NCBI RefSeq assembly: GCF_013409625.1
Contig: NZ_JACCBF010000001.1
Coordinates: 3,041,001-3,105,000, forward strand
Source of the DNA: Nocardioides kongjuensis
Lineage (GTDB): Bacteria > Actinomycetota > Actinomycetes > Propionibacteriales > Nocardioidaceae
Reading direction: 5' to 3'
Length of the DNA stretch: 64,000 nt
The notes under the pieces were generated by a model that did not search any database, was not told the DNA's origin, and saw only the letters and a program-made list of their open reading frames with translations. A program made the position numbers and the translations under genes. This document shows, in pieces, positions 48,188 through 57,032 of this stretch (the first letter of the stretch is position 1; the number at the start of each line of letters is the position of its first letter).

Positions 48188-49016
48188 CGATGTGCACCAC
48201 CTGGTAGACGTCGCGTTTGGGGAGTCCAGCCTGCCCGGCCACCACGGCGATGGCCTCCTTGCGCCGCATGCCGGACTCCTCGAGGTCGGCCACCGCGGCG
48301 CGCAGGCTGTCGGGGTCGGTCGCGATCGCGGCGCCGGGGGTGGCGCCGGTGACGACGATGGTGACCTCGCCGCGGACTCCCTCGGCGGCCCAGTCGACGA
48401 GGGCGCCGAGCCCGTCGCGGCGTACCTCCTCGTGGGTCTTGGTCAGCTCGCGGCACACGGCGGCGGCCCGGTCGGCACCGAAGGCGTCCCGCATCGCCTC
48501 CAGCGCAGCCTGGGTGCGGTGCGGTGCCTCGAAGAACACCATCGTGCGCTGCTCGGTGGCGAGGTCGGCGAGCCGGCGCGAGCGCTCCCCCGCCTTGCGG
48601 GGCAAGAAGCCCTCGAAGCAGAACCGGTCGACGGGCAGGCCGGAGACGGCGAGCGCGGTGAGCACAGCGGACGGACCGGGGACGGCGGTCACCCGGATCC
48701 CGGCCTCGACCGCCGCGGCCACCAGCCGGTAGCCCGGGTCGGACACGCTGGGCATGCCGGCGTCGGTCACCAGGACCACCCGCTCGCCGTTCTCGAGGGC
48801 CTCCACGAGGGTCGGGGTGCGGGCGGCCTCGTTGCCCTCGAAGTAGGAGACGACCCGACCGGACAGCTCGATGCCGAGGTCGGTGACCAGCCGGCGCAGC
48901 CGGCGGGTGTCCTCGGCCGCGACGACGTCGGCGTCGGCCAGCTCCTCGGCGAGCCGGGGCGGCGCGTCGCCGACCTGGCCGATCGGCGTACCCGCCAGCA
49001 CCAGGACTCCACTCAC
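48180..49016 (-). CDS. rsmI: 16S rRNA (cytidine1402-2'-O)-methyltransferase
   Basis: 278-residue SAM methyltransferase. VLAGTPIGQVGDAPPRL and VVAAEDTRRLRRLV open the protein; VTDAGMPSVSDPG, VPGPSAVLTALAVSGL and FFEAPHRT are the tetrapyrrole-methylase-like motifs of RsmI. GTG 49016 has AAGGA seven nt upstream. The divergent gene pmt starts 40 bp away, a conserved actinobacterial pairing. Confidence 0.93.
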   Translation of the reverse strand: MSGVLVLAGTPIGQVGDAPPRLAEELADADVVAAEDTRRLRRLVTDLGIELSGRVVSYFEGNEAARTPTLVEALENGERVVLVTDAGMPSVSDPGYRLVAAAVEAGIRVTAVPGPSAVLTALAVSGLPVDRFCFEGFLPRKAGERSRRLADLATEQRTMVFFEAPHRTQAALEAMRDAFGADRAAAVCRELTKTHEEVRRDGLGALVDWAAEGVRGEVTIVVTGATPGAAIATDPDSLRAAVADLEESGMRRKEAIAVVAGQAGLPKRDVYQVVHIDG

Positions 49017-49042
49017 GTCACGATCCTTGCAGATGGGGCACG

Positions 49043-49048
49043 TAGGGT
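49043..49048 (+). promoter_or_regulatory. -10 box TAGGGT of pmt
   Basis: TAGGGT with 8 nt to GTG 49057 in the 40-bp rsmI-pmt gap. Confidence 0.45.
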
Positions 49049-49056
49049 TTCCCCCC

Positions 49057-50805
49057 GTGACCGTCGTCGGCCTCTCCCGCACCGCTCTCGGCCGCCGGGT
49101 GCCGCTGGCGGTCGAGCGCGCGGTGAGCCCCGTCCGTCGCCTGTCCGCGCGGCAGCGCCTGGTCGGGTGGCTCGGCCCGATCGCCCTGACCCTGCTGGCG
49201 TTCGGGATGCGCCTCATCGGCCTGGGCAACCCCCACCGGTTCGCCTTCGACGAGACCTACTACGCCAAGGACGCGTGGTCGCTGCTCAACAACGGCTACA
49301 TCGAGACCTACCTGACCGACGTCGACGGCAACACCAAGACCGACATCAACGCCGACATCCTCGCCGGGCACACGCAGCACGTGTGGACCGGCGACCCGTC
49401 GCTCGCGGTGCACCCCGACGTCGGCAAGTGGCTGATCGCGCTGGGCGAGAAGGCCTTCGGGATGGACCCGTTCGGCTGGCGCATCGCGTCGGCCGTCGCG
49501 GGCGCGCTGATGGTGCTGGTCATGTGCCGTCTCGTGCGACGGATGACCGGCTCGACCGTGCTCGGTTGCATCGCCGGCACCCTGCTCATGCTCGACGGCC
49601 TGCACTTCGTGCTGTCCCGGCTGGCGCTGCTCGACATCTTCCTCGCGCTCTTCCTGCTGTGCGCGGTCTCGTGCCTCGTGGCCGACCGCGACTGGCACCG
49701 CGCGCGGCTGGCGAAGCGCGCGCGGCGTACGGAGGAGGGCGTGGGCCTGACGGGCTGGGGTCCGCGGATCCTGTTCCGACCGTGGCTGCTGGCGGCCGGC
49801 GTGTGCTTCGGTCTGGCGCTCGGCACCAAGTGGACGGCGGCGTACCCGCTGGCCGCGCTCGGCGTGCTGTGCTGGCTGTGGAGTGCCGGCGCCCGTCGCT
49901 CGCTCGGCATCCGCTGGGCCCTGCCCAAGGGGGCGATCGCCGACGGGATCCCCGCCTTCCTCTCCCTCGTCGTGGTGGCGCTGCTCGTCTACGTCGCCAC
50001 CTGGGGCGGTTGGCTGGCCCACGCGAAGGAGTACGAGGAGCACCTCAGCTCCACGCAGTACCGGCAGTACACCGGCCAGGGTCACTGCGCGAAGGACACC
50101 GACTCCGACGACGAGCACTACGTCGCCGACAACCTCGACACGTCGAGGAAGTGGCCGACCGCGACCGAGAAGGACGCCTCCGGGGTGGGCGAGGTGTGGC
50201 AGTCGCTGCGCTCGCTGTGGTACTACCACCAGGACGTCTACACGTTCCACACGCACTTCCTGAACTGCTCGACGCACTTCTACCAGTCCAAGCCGTCGAG
50301 CTGGCTGCTGATCAACCGTCCGGTCGGCGTCGCGGTCACCAACGACATCTCCCCCGACGCGCCCGGCTGCGACGCGCCCGCGGACAGCACCTGCATCAAG
50401 CAGGTGCTCCTGCTGCCGACGCCGGTGCTGTGGTGGGGCGGCGTGCTCGCGCTGATGTTCGCCGTGGTGATGTGGATCGGCGCCCGGGACTGGCGCTACG
50501 GGCTGGCGGTCGTGGGGGCGTTGTCCACCTGGCTGCCCTGGATGATGTACGACGACCGGCCGATCTTCCTGTTCTACGCGATCGCCATCCTGCCGTTCAC
50601 GATCATCGCGATCACGCTCACCATCGGGACCCTGATCGGGCCCTCGCGCGCCCCGTCCCCCCGTCGTACCGCCGGCGTCGTGGTGAGCGGGGCGTTCGTC
50701 GTGCTGACCCTGGTGAACTTCGCCTGGTTCTGGCCGATCTGGACCAACCAGATCCTGACGCACAGCGAGTGGCTGGACCGGATCTGGTTCTCGCGCTGGG
50801 TCTGA
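49057..50805 (+). CDS. pmt: polyprenyl-phosphate-mannose protein mannosyltransferase
   Basis: 582 residues, GT39 family with about ten transmembrane helices. The catalytic Asp-Glu lies in the first extracytoplasmic loop (FDETYYAKD, Asp65-Glu66). It O-mannosylates secreted proteins as they pass the membrane. A long acidic external loop (about 330-400, with several Cys and Tyr-rich stretches) follows. GTG 49057 is chosen because the cytoplasmic N-terminus is then of normal length. Confidence 0.92.
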   Translation: MTVVGLSRTALGRRVPLAVERAVSPVRRLSARQRLVGWLGPIALTLLAFGMRLIGLGNPHRFAFDETYYAKDAWSLLNNGYIETYLTDVDGNTKTDINADILAGHTQHVWTGDPSLAVHPDVGKWLIALGEKAFGMDPFGWRIASAVAGALMVLVMCRLVRRMTGSTVLGCIAGTLLMLDGLHFVLSRLALLDIFLALFLLCAVSCLVADRDWHRARLAKRARRTEEGVGLTGWGPRILFRPWLLAAGVCFGLALGTKWTAAYPLAALGVLCWLWSAGARRSLGIRWALPKGAIADGIPAFLSLVVVALLVYVATWGGWLAHAKEYEEHLSSTQYRQYTGQGHCAKDTDSDDEHYVADNLDTSRKWPTATEKDASGVGEVWQSLRSLWYYHQDVYTFHTHFLNCSTHFYQSKPSSWLLINRPVGVAVTNDISPDAPGCDAPADSTCIKQVLLLPTPVLWWGGVLALMFAVVMWIGARDWRYGLAVVGALSTWLPWMMYDDRPIFLFYAIAILPFTIIAITLTIGTLIGPSRAPSPRRTAGVVVSGAFVVLTLVNFAWFWPIWTNQILTHSEWLDRIWFSRWV

Positions 50806-50820
50806 GGCTGCCCTGCGCCG

Positions 50821-50845
50821 GTCTGCCCGCCCCGGGCAGGGGTAC
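50821..50845 (+). promoter_or_regulatory. sigma-B/F-type promoter GTCT-N15-GGGTAC upstream of the epimerase
   Basis: GTCT (50821-50824), 15-bp spacer, GGGTAC (50840-50845), 9 nt before ATG 50855. It has the same spacing as the four sites in the 56-61 kb island. Confidence 0.55.
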
Positions 50846-50854
50846 CGCCCACGG

Positions 50855-51829
50855 ATGGAGATCCCCGCTGACTGCGTCGTGACCGGAGGAGCGGGCTTCC
50901 TCGGCTCGTGGCTGTGCGAGCGACTGCTCGCCGAAGGAGCCCGGGTCGTGTGCGTCGACTCGCTCGTGACCGGCAGCACAGCCAACATCGCCCACCTGCG
51001 CGAGACGGCCGGCTTCCGGTTCGTCGACGCCGACGTGACGGTCGGCATCCCGGTCGAGGGCCGGGTGGATGCCGTCTTCCACCTCGCCTCGCCGGCGTCC
51101 CCGGTGCACTACCAGCGGATGCCGCTGGAGACCCTGCGGGCCGGCTCGCACGGCACCGGCCACGCGCTCGACCTCGCCGCCCGCCACGGGGCCCGGTTCC
51201 TGCTCGCCTCGTCCTCGGAGGTGTACGGCGACCCGGAGGAGCACCCGCAGCGCGAGACCTACCGAGGTCGCGTCGACCCCACCGGCCCCCGCAGCATGTA
51301 CGACGAGGCGAAGCGCTTCGCCGAGGCGCTCACCGTCGCGCACCACGTCGAGCACGGCACCCGCACGGCGATCGCCCGGATCTTCAACACCTACGGGCCG
51401 CGGATGGACCCCGAGGACGGCCGGCTCGTGCCGACGCTCATGGTGCAGGCGCTGACCGGGCAACCGCTGACCGTGGCCGGCGACGGCAACCAGACGCGCT
51501 CGCTGTGCTGGGTCGGCGACCTGGTCGACGGGCTGCTCCGCCTGGCCTGCTCCGACGAGCCCGGACCGGTGAACCTCGGCAGCGACGACGAGCGGTCGGT
51601 CAGCGAGGTCGCCGAGGTGATCCGTCAGGTGACCGGGTCGACGTCCCCGGTGCAGCACGTGCCCCGGGCACCGCAGGATCCCCTCGTGCGCAAGCCGGAC
51701 CTGACCCGCGCCCGCACCCGGCTGGGCTGGTCGCCGACGACCCCGCTGCGGATGGGGCTGTCCCGGACCGCCGCCTGGTTCGCCGACCAGCTCGCCACCG
51801 ACCCGCCGCACGCGTCGGTGAGCGCCTGA
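50855..51829 (+). CDS. NAD-dependent epimerase/dehydratase, UDP-glucuronate decarboxylase-like
   Basis: 324-residue extended SDR. NAD motif VTGGAGFLGSWL, then HLASPASPVHYQRMPLET, ASSSEVYGDPEEHPQ and the catalytic MYDEAKRFAE (Y-x3-K), IFNTYGPRMDP and GDGNQTRSLCWV. The HLASPASP...Y and EVYGDP...HPQ segments are those of UDP-glucuronate decarboxylase (UDP-xylose synthase). The next gene, which would make its substrate, is a pseudogene. The stop overlaps that start (TGATG). Confidence 0.85.
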   Translation: MEIPADCVVTGGAGFLGSWLCERLLAEGARVVCVDSLVTGSTANIAHLRETAGFRFVDADVTVGIPVEGRVDAVFHLASPASPVHYQRMPLETLRAGSHGTGHALDLAARHGARFLLASSSEVYGDPEEHPQRETYRGRVDPTGPRSMYDEAKRFAEALTVAHHVEHGTRTAIARIFNTYGPRMDPEDGRLVPTLMVQALTGQPLTVAGDGNQTRSLCWVGDLVDGLLRLACSDEPGPVNLGSDDERSVSEVAEVIRQVTGSTSPVQHVPRAPQDPLVRKPDLTRARTRLGWSPTTPLRMGLSRTAAWFADQLATDPPHASVSA

Positions 51830-52113
51830 TGCGGATCTCGGTGCTCGGCACCGGGTACCGCGCAGCCACGCACGCCGCGTGCCTGGCGGAGGCCGGCCAC
51901 GACGTCGTCGGGATCGATCGTGACGTCGCGCGGATCGCGACCCTCGCCGCGGGCCGGGCGCGGACGTGCACTTCGTCTGCGTCGGCACCTCGGGCCACCC
52001 GCCTGCCGCGACGCCGACCTGGACCCCGACGGCCTCGGTGCCGTCGTCGCAACCGCAGGGTCGTCGACGCCCGGCGCTGCCTGGACCGCCAGCGGTGGGA
52101 GGCGGCCGGCTGA
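51829..52113 (+). pseudogene. UDP-glucose 6-dehydrogenase remnant (deletion and frameshifts)
   Basis: The first 44 codons give MRISVLGTGYRAATHAACLA and the following VVGIDRD, a normal UGD N-terminus. The reading frame is then lost. In the +1 frame DVHFVCVGTSGHPP (normally ~35 codons further on) appears, and in the third frame DADLDP, matching the part after it. So there was an internal deletion and at least two frameshifts, and the ~330 C-terminal codons are missing. ATG overlaps the epimerase stop, showing the former operon. Confidence 0.8.
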
Positions 52114-52143
52114 ACGGTCAGCACCTGACACCACCGGCGGACG

Positions 52144-52653
52144 TCAGTCGAGGACGGTGTTGCCCTCGTCGCACTCGGTGCAGCTCCACCACTGCACCAG
52201 GAACGACCCGTCGGCACCCCGCGTCGTCGGTCCGCGCACGTGCGCGGTCATGCCGCCGCACGCCAGGCACCGCAGGACCCGACTCTCTGCTTGCGTCCCC
52301 GTGCGGTCGGAGACGTCGCCGGGCGGCGGTTCCGGAACGACTGCGAGCAGGGCCCGGATCTCCGGACGCATCAGGCGGATCAGCGTGCGGTTGGGGCGGA
52401 TGACGGTGAGCCGGGCCCGCTGGGCGGTGGCCCTGCCTCGACAGTTGAGCAGGGCCGTGATGCCTGCGCTGTCCATGAAGCGCACGTGTGCCAGGTCGAC
52501 GGCGACCAGCCGCGGCGCCGAGCGCAGGCACGCGTTGACCGCGCCCTCGAGGATCTCGCTGGTCGCGGCGACCAGCTCGCCCTCGACGTGGAGGGTGGCG
52601 GTGTCAGGGCCGCTCTCGGACGTCACCGTGCACTCGGACAGCCCCTCGGCCAC
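52144..52653 (-). CDS. STAS-domain protein with C-terminal zinc ribbon
   Basis: 169 residues. A STAS domain of the anti-sigma-factor-antagonist type (about 1-110): TATLHVEGELVAATSEILE, LVAVDLAHVRFMDSAGITALL (the Ser is the usual phosphorylation site). A ~45-residue tail with CLAC and CTEC, two C-x2-C pairs, looks like a zinc ribbon. GTG 52653 is a best guess; the frame is open far upstream. No anti-sigma kinase is adjacent. It may feed the sigma-B-type regulon suggested by the GGGTA promoters (inference). Confidence 0.75.
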   Translation of the reverse strand: MAEGLSECTVTSESGPDTATLHVEGELVAATSEILEGAVNACLRSAPRLVAVDLAHVRFMDSAGITALLNCRGRATAQRARLTVIRPNRTLIRLMRPEIRALLAVVPEPPPGDVSDRTGTQAESRVLRCLACGGMTAHVRGPTTRGADGSFLVQWWSCTECDEGNTVLD

Positions 52654-52905
52654 GTGGATCGCCTGGTTCCGGTGATAGTCGAACGCCCAAAGACGGAGAC
52701 ACCTTGACTGGCGAGACACGAGAGGCCCCTGGATGCCTTCGACGCTACGCCGCTCCGGCACAGGAAGCCAGCACTTCGGCCACCGAGATCCGCAGCACGC
52801 GCGGGTCCGGCTCGGCCAGCGAGGAGGGCGTCGGCCAGGAGGCACAGGACCGCGTCTGAGCCCGTCGAGGTTGGGGAGGCGCGAGCGTTGCCGGCGGCCG
52901 AGCCT

Positions 52906-53127
52906 CGAGACCCTCGGCTTCGTGCTGGGGGGACTGTGCTCGGGCCTTCGGTTGCGTAGCCGGTTTAGTTCCGAAAGGGCAGCGACGAAGAAGGCGGCGA
53001 GGTGGTCGGGTTCCGCGGTCGGGCTACGGTCCCGAGACGCCCTTTCGTGACGGTCGGTGACGTCGGTTCTCCACACCAGTGAATGGGAGTTTCCCCTGTC
53101 CCCAGGCGGGTTCTGAACGTTCGCTTC
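52906..53127. repeat. left flank of duplicated unit, copy B (diverged from 15297-15514)
   Basis: 222 bp homologous to 15297-15514 but with substitutions and small indels. The last ~18 bp before the IS differ almost completely. The DNA from 52654 to 52905, between the STAS gene and this repeat, has no recognisable gene. Confidence 0.75.
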
Positions 53128-53144
53128 TGATGCTCCTATGGTTG

Positions 53145-54353
53145 TCAAGCGGCTTGGAGCCAGGTTCGGTAGCGCTGGGTGAACTCGCGGTCGAACGCGA
53201 CTCCGCGTTCGATGCGGCTGACATGGTTCAGGGTGGTGCCGAGCTGTTCGACCACGACTCGGATAGGCAGGTTCTTCTCGCGTCGGATGCGTCGTAGGTC
53301 GGCGATTCCGGTAAGCGCGTTCGGGTTCTGGAGCAGCTTGAACACCTCGCGGGCGATGGCGCGTTTGAGGATTCGCAGGATCTCGGGGTTGCTGCGGTTC
53401 TTGGCGCGCTGGGTGGCGACGAACTCGCGGGTGCGGGGGTCGCTGGCCATCCGCACGGTCGCGATCGTGTGCAGCGCGGAGTTGGCGTGACGATCCCCGC
53501 CACGAGAGAGCCGGTATCGGGTGGTCTTGCCCGACGATGCCGGGACCGGTGCGGTGCCGCACAGGGCAGCGAAGGATGTCTCGCTGGCCAGGCGCTCGGG
53601 GTTGCCGCCCGCGGTGAGGAGCAGCTGCGCAGCGGTCACCGGTCCGATGCCGCGTGCCGAGATCAGGTTCAGGTTGATCGCCGCGACCAGGCCGCGGAGC
53701 TGGTCGTCGAGCAGCTCGATCTGCTGGCCGAGGAACCGGTGGCGCTGGGCCAGCATCTTCAACCCGAGCAGCACGGTGGCCACCACTCCACCGCGGGAGC
53801 CGGGGCGGCAGGCAGCGAGCGCGTCGATCAACCGCTTGTCGCTCAGCTTCCGGTACCTCTCACGGATCTCGACGGGCGCGGTGATCAACTGTGCGTGAAT
53901 CTGGTTCATCGCCGCAGTACGTGCCTTGGCGGCTGAACGTCGCGTGCTGAGAAGCGCTCGAAGTCCCTCGACGTCCTCGGCCTTCGGCGCGGTCTTCGCG
54001 CGACCGGTCATGGCGGCACGGGCCGCCTGGTAAGCGTCGATCAGGTCGGACTTGCCCTGCATCCGCCGCACCGTGGCTTCGGGACGGATCACCTCCCGCA
54101 CCGCGATCCCGGCCGTGCGGGCCACAACGGCCAGCCCTGCTCCGTAGGAGCTGGTGCCTTCGATCCCGAAGACCTGTACCGAACCGAACGACGCGAGGAA
54201 GGCCAAGGCGTCGCGGTAGCCCGCCGGCGTCGTGGGGAACTCGCCGTCGCCGAGATCGCGACCGTAGCCGTCGATCGCGGCCACGTGGATCGTGTCGGCG
54301 TGGGTGTCAGCGCCCGCGAAGACGGCAGGGGTCACTGGTCGTGTCGCTGTCAT
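53145..54353 (-). CDS. IS110-family recombinase, copy B
   Basis: 402 residues, identical to the product of 15532-16740, with DEDD catalytic residues, Ser-containing Tnp_20 domain and the C-terminal XRE-like helix-turn-helix all intact. ATG 54353. Both copies therefore look functional. Confidence 0.95.
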   Translation of the reverse strand: MTATRPVTPAVFAGADTHADTIHVAAIDGYGRDLGDGEFPTTPAGYRDALAFLASFGSVQVFGIEGTSSYGAGLAVVARTAGIAVREVIRPEATVRRMQGKSDLIDAYQAARAAMTGRAKTAPKAEDVEGLRALLSTRRSAAKARTAAMNQIHAQLITAPVEIRERYRKLSDKRLIDALAACRPGSRGGVVATVLLGLKMLAQRHRFLGQQIELLDDQLRGLVAAINLNLISARGIGPVTAAQLLLTAGGNPERLASETSFAALCGTAPVPASSGKTTRYRLSRGGDRHANSALHTIATVRMASDPRTREFVATQRAKNRSNPEILRILKRAIAREVFKLLQNPNALTGIADLRRIRREKNLPIRVVVEQLGTTLNHVSRIERGVAFDREFTQRYRTWLQAA

Positions 54354-54616
54354 GATGGAGCTGCCTTCCGTGTCGTACCGATGTGGATGGTCGACGCCGG
54401 TCGGGCGAGCAGACAGGACATTGATGAGGCGCTTGCCAGGCTCTTATTAGGTCATGTCCGCCCGGCCGGCGCGCGGGGTCCCGACCGCCGGCCGGACCAC
54501 AAGATGGTCAACCCAGCAGGGCGACAGTCGGAGGCTGAGGCACGACGATCGGGACCTCTTCACTACTCCACAGGGAGCAGCGAAGACCAGCATCAATGTC
54601 GGAGGTGGGTGGGAGA
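54354..54616 (-). ncRNA. candidate IS110 bridge RNA region (left end), copy B
   Basis: Identical to 16741-17003, with the same hairpin (54456-54471 with 54486-54497) and 10-bp inverted repeat (54417-54426 with 54591-54600). Bridge RNA is inferred from element type and position, not from a match to a known RNA. Confidence 0.4.
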
Positions 54617-54624
54617 ATTCAGTC

Positions 54625-55926
54625 ATGGATCTCGGAACCCGGCCCCGTTCGACAGCGGCTCTGCTGTCCGGGCTGCGTGCCGAGGTCGAAGCCCGCCAGG
54701 CCTCCCTGGTCCGCGAATGGGCGACGATCGTGGAGTGGGCCGGCGACCACATCGTCACCGGACCCGAAGGTGCGGCGACGATGACCGAGGGCTACCTCGA
54801 CACCGGCGTGCCCATCGCTGGCCCCGGCGCACCACTGGTGTCGGAGTTCGCGTTGATGGAGCTCGTCGCCGTCCTCGGCCGCACCCCCGACGGCGGCAAG
54901 GCCTACGTCGGACGGGTCATCGAGTGCGCGTGGCGACTCCCCAACGTCTACGAGGCGGTGGTGGCGGGACGGCTGGCTCCGTGGCGGGCCGAGCGGATCG
55001 CCGACCTCACCCACGCTCTGAGCGCTGAGGCGGCGGGGTTCGTGGACCGGCAGCTGTGGAACGCCTCCGGCGTCGGGTGGGCCCAGCTCGAACGCCTCGT
55101 CGCCGAAGCCGTGCTGCGGTTCGACCCCGACAAGGCGGAGGCCGACCGCCAGAAGGCTGCCGACCACCGGCACTTCGACATCAGTGACGTGGACGAGCAC
55201 GGGCTGGTGCACCTCGACGGGCTCCTGGATGCCGCCGACGGGCACGACCTCGACCTCGCGGTCGCCCGTCGGGCGGAGGTGCTGGGCCGGTTGGGTGACG
55301 AGAGCTCGTTGGACGTGCGGCGGTCGAAAGCGGCTGCCGAGCTCGCCCGCCACGACCTGGCCCTCGACCTGCTGGTCCCGGACCCCGCCACCGGGGAGGT
55401 CGTCGCGACCGTCCCCGGCCGCAAGGTCGTCCTCAACGTCCACGTCACCGACACGACTCTTGCTGGCCGGAACCCGGTCGGTCGGTGGGACGAAGGCCGC
55501 TGCCCGATCAGCACCACCCAGATCAAGGAGTGGCTCCGGGCCCGGCACACCACCGTGATCGTCCGGCCGGTGATCGACCTGGCCGACCATCTCCCCGTCA
55601 CGGCCTACGAGATCCCCGACCGCCACAAGACAAGGGTCGTGTTGCGGGACCACACCTGCCGGTTCCCCCACTGCACCCGCCCCGCGACCCGGTGCGACAT
55701 CGACCACGCGAAGCCCCACGACCAGGGCGGACCGACCTGCCCCTGCAACCTCGTCCCACTCTGCCGACGGCACCACCGCGCCAAGACCCACTCGACCTGG
55801 CGGTACGAGTCCCCGATGCCCGGGTCCTACGTGTGGACCAGTCCCAACGGCTACCGGTTCCGGGTCGACCACCGCGGCACCCACCCCGTGCACGACACCG
55901 GCGACCCCAGCCCGCCGGACGAGTAG
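54625..55926 (+). CDS. DUF222 / HNH endonuclease domain protein, copy B
   Basis: 433 residues, closely related to 17012-18295 but with many replacements, mostly in the first 60 residues and around the HNH loop (HAKPHDQGGPT here against HHQPHGEGGPT), and six extra residues near the end. The HNH core CRFPHC, DIDH and LCRRHHRAKT is intact. ATG 54625 lies 8 bp beyond the IS edge, as in copy A. Confidence 0.85.
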   Translation: MDLGTRPRSTAALLSGLRAEVEARQASLVREWATIVEWAGDHIVTGPEGAATMTEGYLDTGVPIAGPGAPLVSEFALMELVAVLGRTPDGGKAYVGRVIECAWRLPNVYEAVVAGRLAPWRAERIADLTHALSAEAAGFVDRQLWNASGVGWAQLERLVAEAVLRFDPDKAEADRQKAADHRHFDISDVDEHGLVHLDGLLDAADGHDLDLAVARRAEVLGRLGDESSLDVRRSKAAAELARHDLALDLLVPDPATGEVVATVPGRKVVLNVHVTDTTLAGRNPVGRWDEGRCPISTTQIKEWLRARHTTVIVRPVIDLADHLPVTAYEIPDRHKTRVVLRDHTCRFPHCTRPATRCDIDHAKPHDQGGPTCPCNLVPLCRRHHRAKTHSTWRYESPMPGSYVWTSPNGYRFRVDHRGTHPVHDTGDPSPPDE

Positions 55927-55941
55927 CGACCCCGCCCCACA

Positions 55942-55967
55942 CCCCGCAGGACCCTGTGCCTGTGGGG
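55942..55967 (+). terminator. hairpin terminator after DUF222/HNH copy B
   Basis: CCCCGCAGG pairs with CCTGTGGGG (one G-T pair) around an 8-nt loop; equivalent to 18311-18337. Homology between the two units ends here. Confidence 0.6.
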
Positions 55968-56004
55968 TCGCTGGCATGCGCGCCGGCGGGCCGGGAGCTC
56001 GCGA

Positions 56005-56274
56005 TCAGTGGTGCCGCAGGGCGTCGATCAGCTCGCCCTTGTTCATCGAGGAGCGGCCGTCGATGTCGAGCTCGCGGGCGCGCTTGCGCAGCTTGTCGAC
56101 GGTCCAGTCCTCGTAGTCGCCGGCCTTGCCGCCCCGGCGGCCGACCTTGCTGGCGCCCTCGGAGGCCATGGCGTTGGAGATCCGGGCGGCCTTCTCCTTG
56201 CTGGCGCCGTCCTTGCGGATCTCCTCGTAGGCGTCCGGGTTCTTGATGCCGGGTCCGTGCTTCTTGCCGGGCAT
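56005..56274 (-). CDS. small basic protein with Rho N-terminal/SAP-like domain (DUF7218-like)
   Basis: 89 residues. The N-terminal part GKKHGPGIKNPDAYEEIRKD and EKAARISNAMA is a stress-protein-like segment of the DUF7218/ChaB-like type. The C-terminal 40 residues (WTVDKLRKRARELDIDGRSS, KGELIDALR) are the Rho-N/SAP nucleic-acid-binding helix pair. Preceded by AGGAGG and by a GTCT-N15-GGGTAA promoter. Probably a DNA- or RNA-binding general stress protein. Confidence 0.82.
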   Translation of the reverse strand: MPGKKHGPGIKNPDAYEEIRKDGASKEKAARISNAMASEGASKVGRRGGKAGDYEDWTVDKLRKRARELDIDGRSSMNKGELIDALRHH

Positions 56275-56318
56275 GTCTCCACCTCCTGCTCTCGAGGGAT
56301 TCCACGTACCTCCCGGCG

Positions 56319-56343
56319 TTACCCGCGCAGGGGCGCGAGAGAC
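56319..56343 (-). promoter_or_regulatory. sigma-B/F-type promoter GTCT-N15-GGGTAA of the 56274 gene
   Basis: Minus strand, GTCT at 56343-56340 and GGGTAA at 56324-56319; the final TAA is also the stop codon of the upstream PRC-barrel gene. 44-nt leader to ATG 56274. Confidence 0.55.
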
Positions 56344-57017
56344 GTGCCTTCGGCGATCCGCACCTCCTGGGCTTCGTGGTCGATCTCCACGCCCGCGCCG
56401 AGCTCGACGATGCGCGCGTGGCGGTGCAGCCAGTGGATGACAGCAGCGACGACGGCCGGGCCGGGCTCACTGCGGCGGTCGTAGCCGAAGAGGGCGCCGG
56501 GGCGGCCGGGGCCGACGAGGAGGGCGACCACGCGGTGCTCGCCTGGCCCGTCGGGCGCGCCGACCATGCGCAGGTCGAGGATCTTCGAGCGACGGGGCAG
56601 GTTCGGGCACCGGACCGGGATGCCGAGGAGGTCGCCGACCCGGCAGCGGCGGGGATCGGCGGCCCGGTCGTGGGCCATGCGGTGCAGCAGGCCGTGGGCC
56701 GGCTGGGAGAGGCGTACGTCGCTCGAGACCTCCTCGACGAGATCGAAGTCGACGACGAGGGGAAGGTCCTGGTCGGCGGCCGCCTCACGGACCAGCCGGT
56801 GCGCACGGGCCAACCCGGCACCGAGGCGGCGGCCGAAGCGCGGCAGCAGGGCAGGCAGGCCCATCAGCAGTGCCGTCGGCACCAGTGCTCCGTCGTCCTC
56901 GATGAAGAGCTCGACGTCGTCGACCTTGCCGACCAGGCGGTCGTCGGCACCGACCACCTGCCGGTCGAGGAGGTGCAGCCCCACGTCGTACCCGTTGCGC
57001 TCGGCGAGCGTTCCCAT
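56319..57017 (-). CDS. PRC-barrel-like domain protein
   Basis: 232 residues. Residues 8-70 (LHLLDRQVVGADDRLVGKVD, ELFIEDDGALVPTALLMG) have the PRC-barrel beta pattern, and a second barrel-like stretch lies near 110-150 (RCRVGDLLGIPVRC, LDLRMVG). Soluble, no catalytic motif. It lies 15 bp downstream of the NRAMP-like gene with a GAGAGGGG ribosome-binding site, so it is likely the last gene of the 59545-56319 operon. Confidence 0.75.
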   Translation of the reverse strand: MGTLAERNGYDVGLHLLDRQVVGADDRLVGKVDDVELFIEDDGALVPTALLMGLPALLPRFGRRLGAGLARAHRLVREAAADQDLPLVVDFDLVEEVSSDVRLSQPAHGLLHRMAHDRAADPRRCRVGDLLGIPVRCPNLPRRSKILDLRMVGAPDGPGEHRVVALLVGPGRPGALFGYDRRSEPGPAVVAAVIHWLHRHARIVELGAGVEIDHEAQEVRIAEGTSLAPLRG

Positions 57018-57032
57018 CAGCCCACGCCCCTC

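Larger units (their letters stand above)
53128..54616 (-). mobile_element. IS110-family insertion sequence, copy B
   Basis: 1489 bp, no difference from 15515-17003 found; constant offset 37613. The first mismatch on the right is at 54617 (A here, G at 17004). Right and left flanks are homologous to those of copy A but diverged. Confidence 0.85.

Noticed and set aside
52743..52860. Minus-strand fragment ending EPDPRVLRISVAEVLASCAG, possibly the tail of a lost gene
   Set aside because: Only about 37 codons, no upstream part and no recognisable family.
52861..52912. Degenerate Nocardioides-type REP palindrome before copy B
   Set aside because: Only a loose resemblance to a remembered repeat; the two arms do not pair well.
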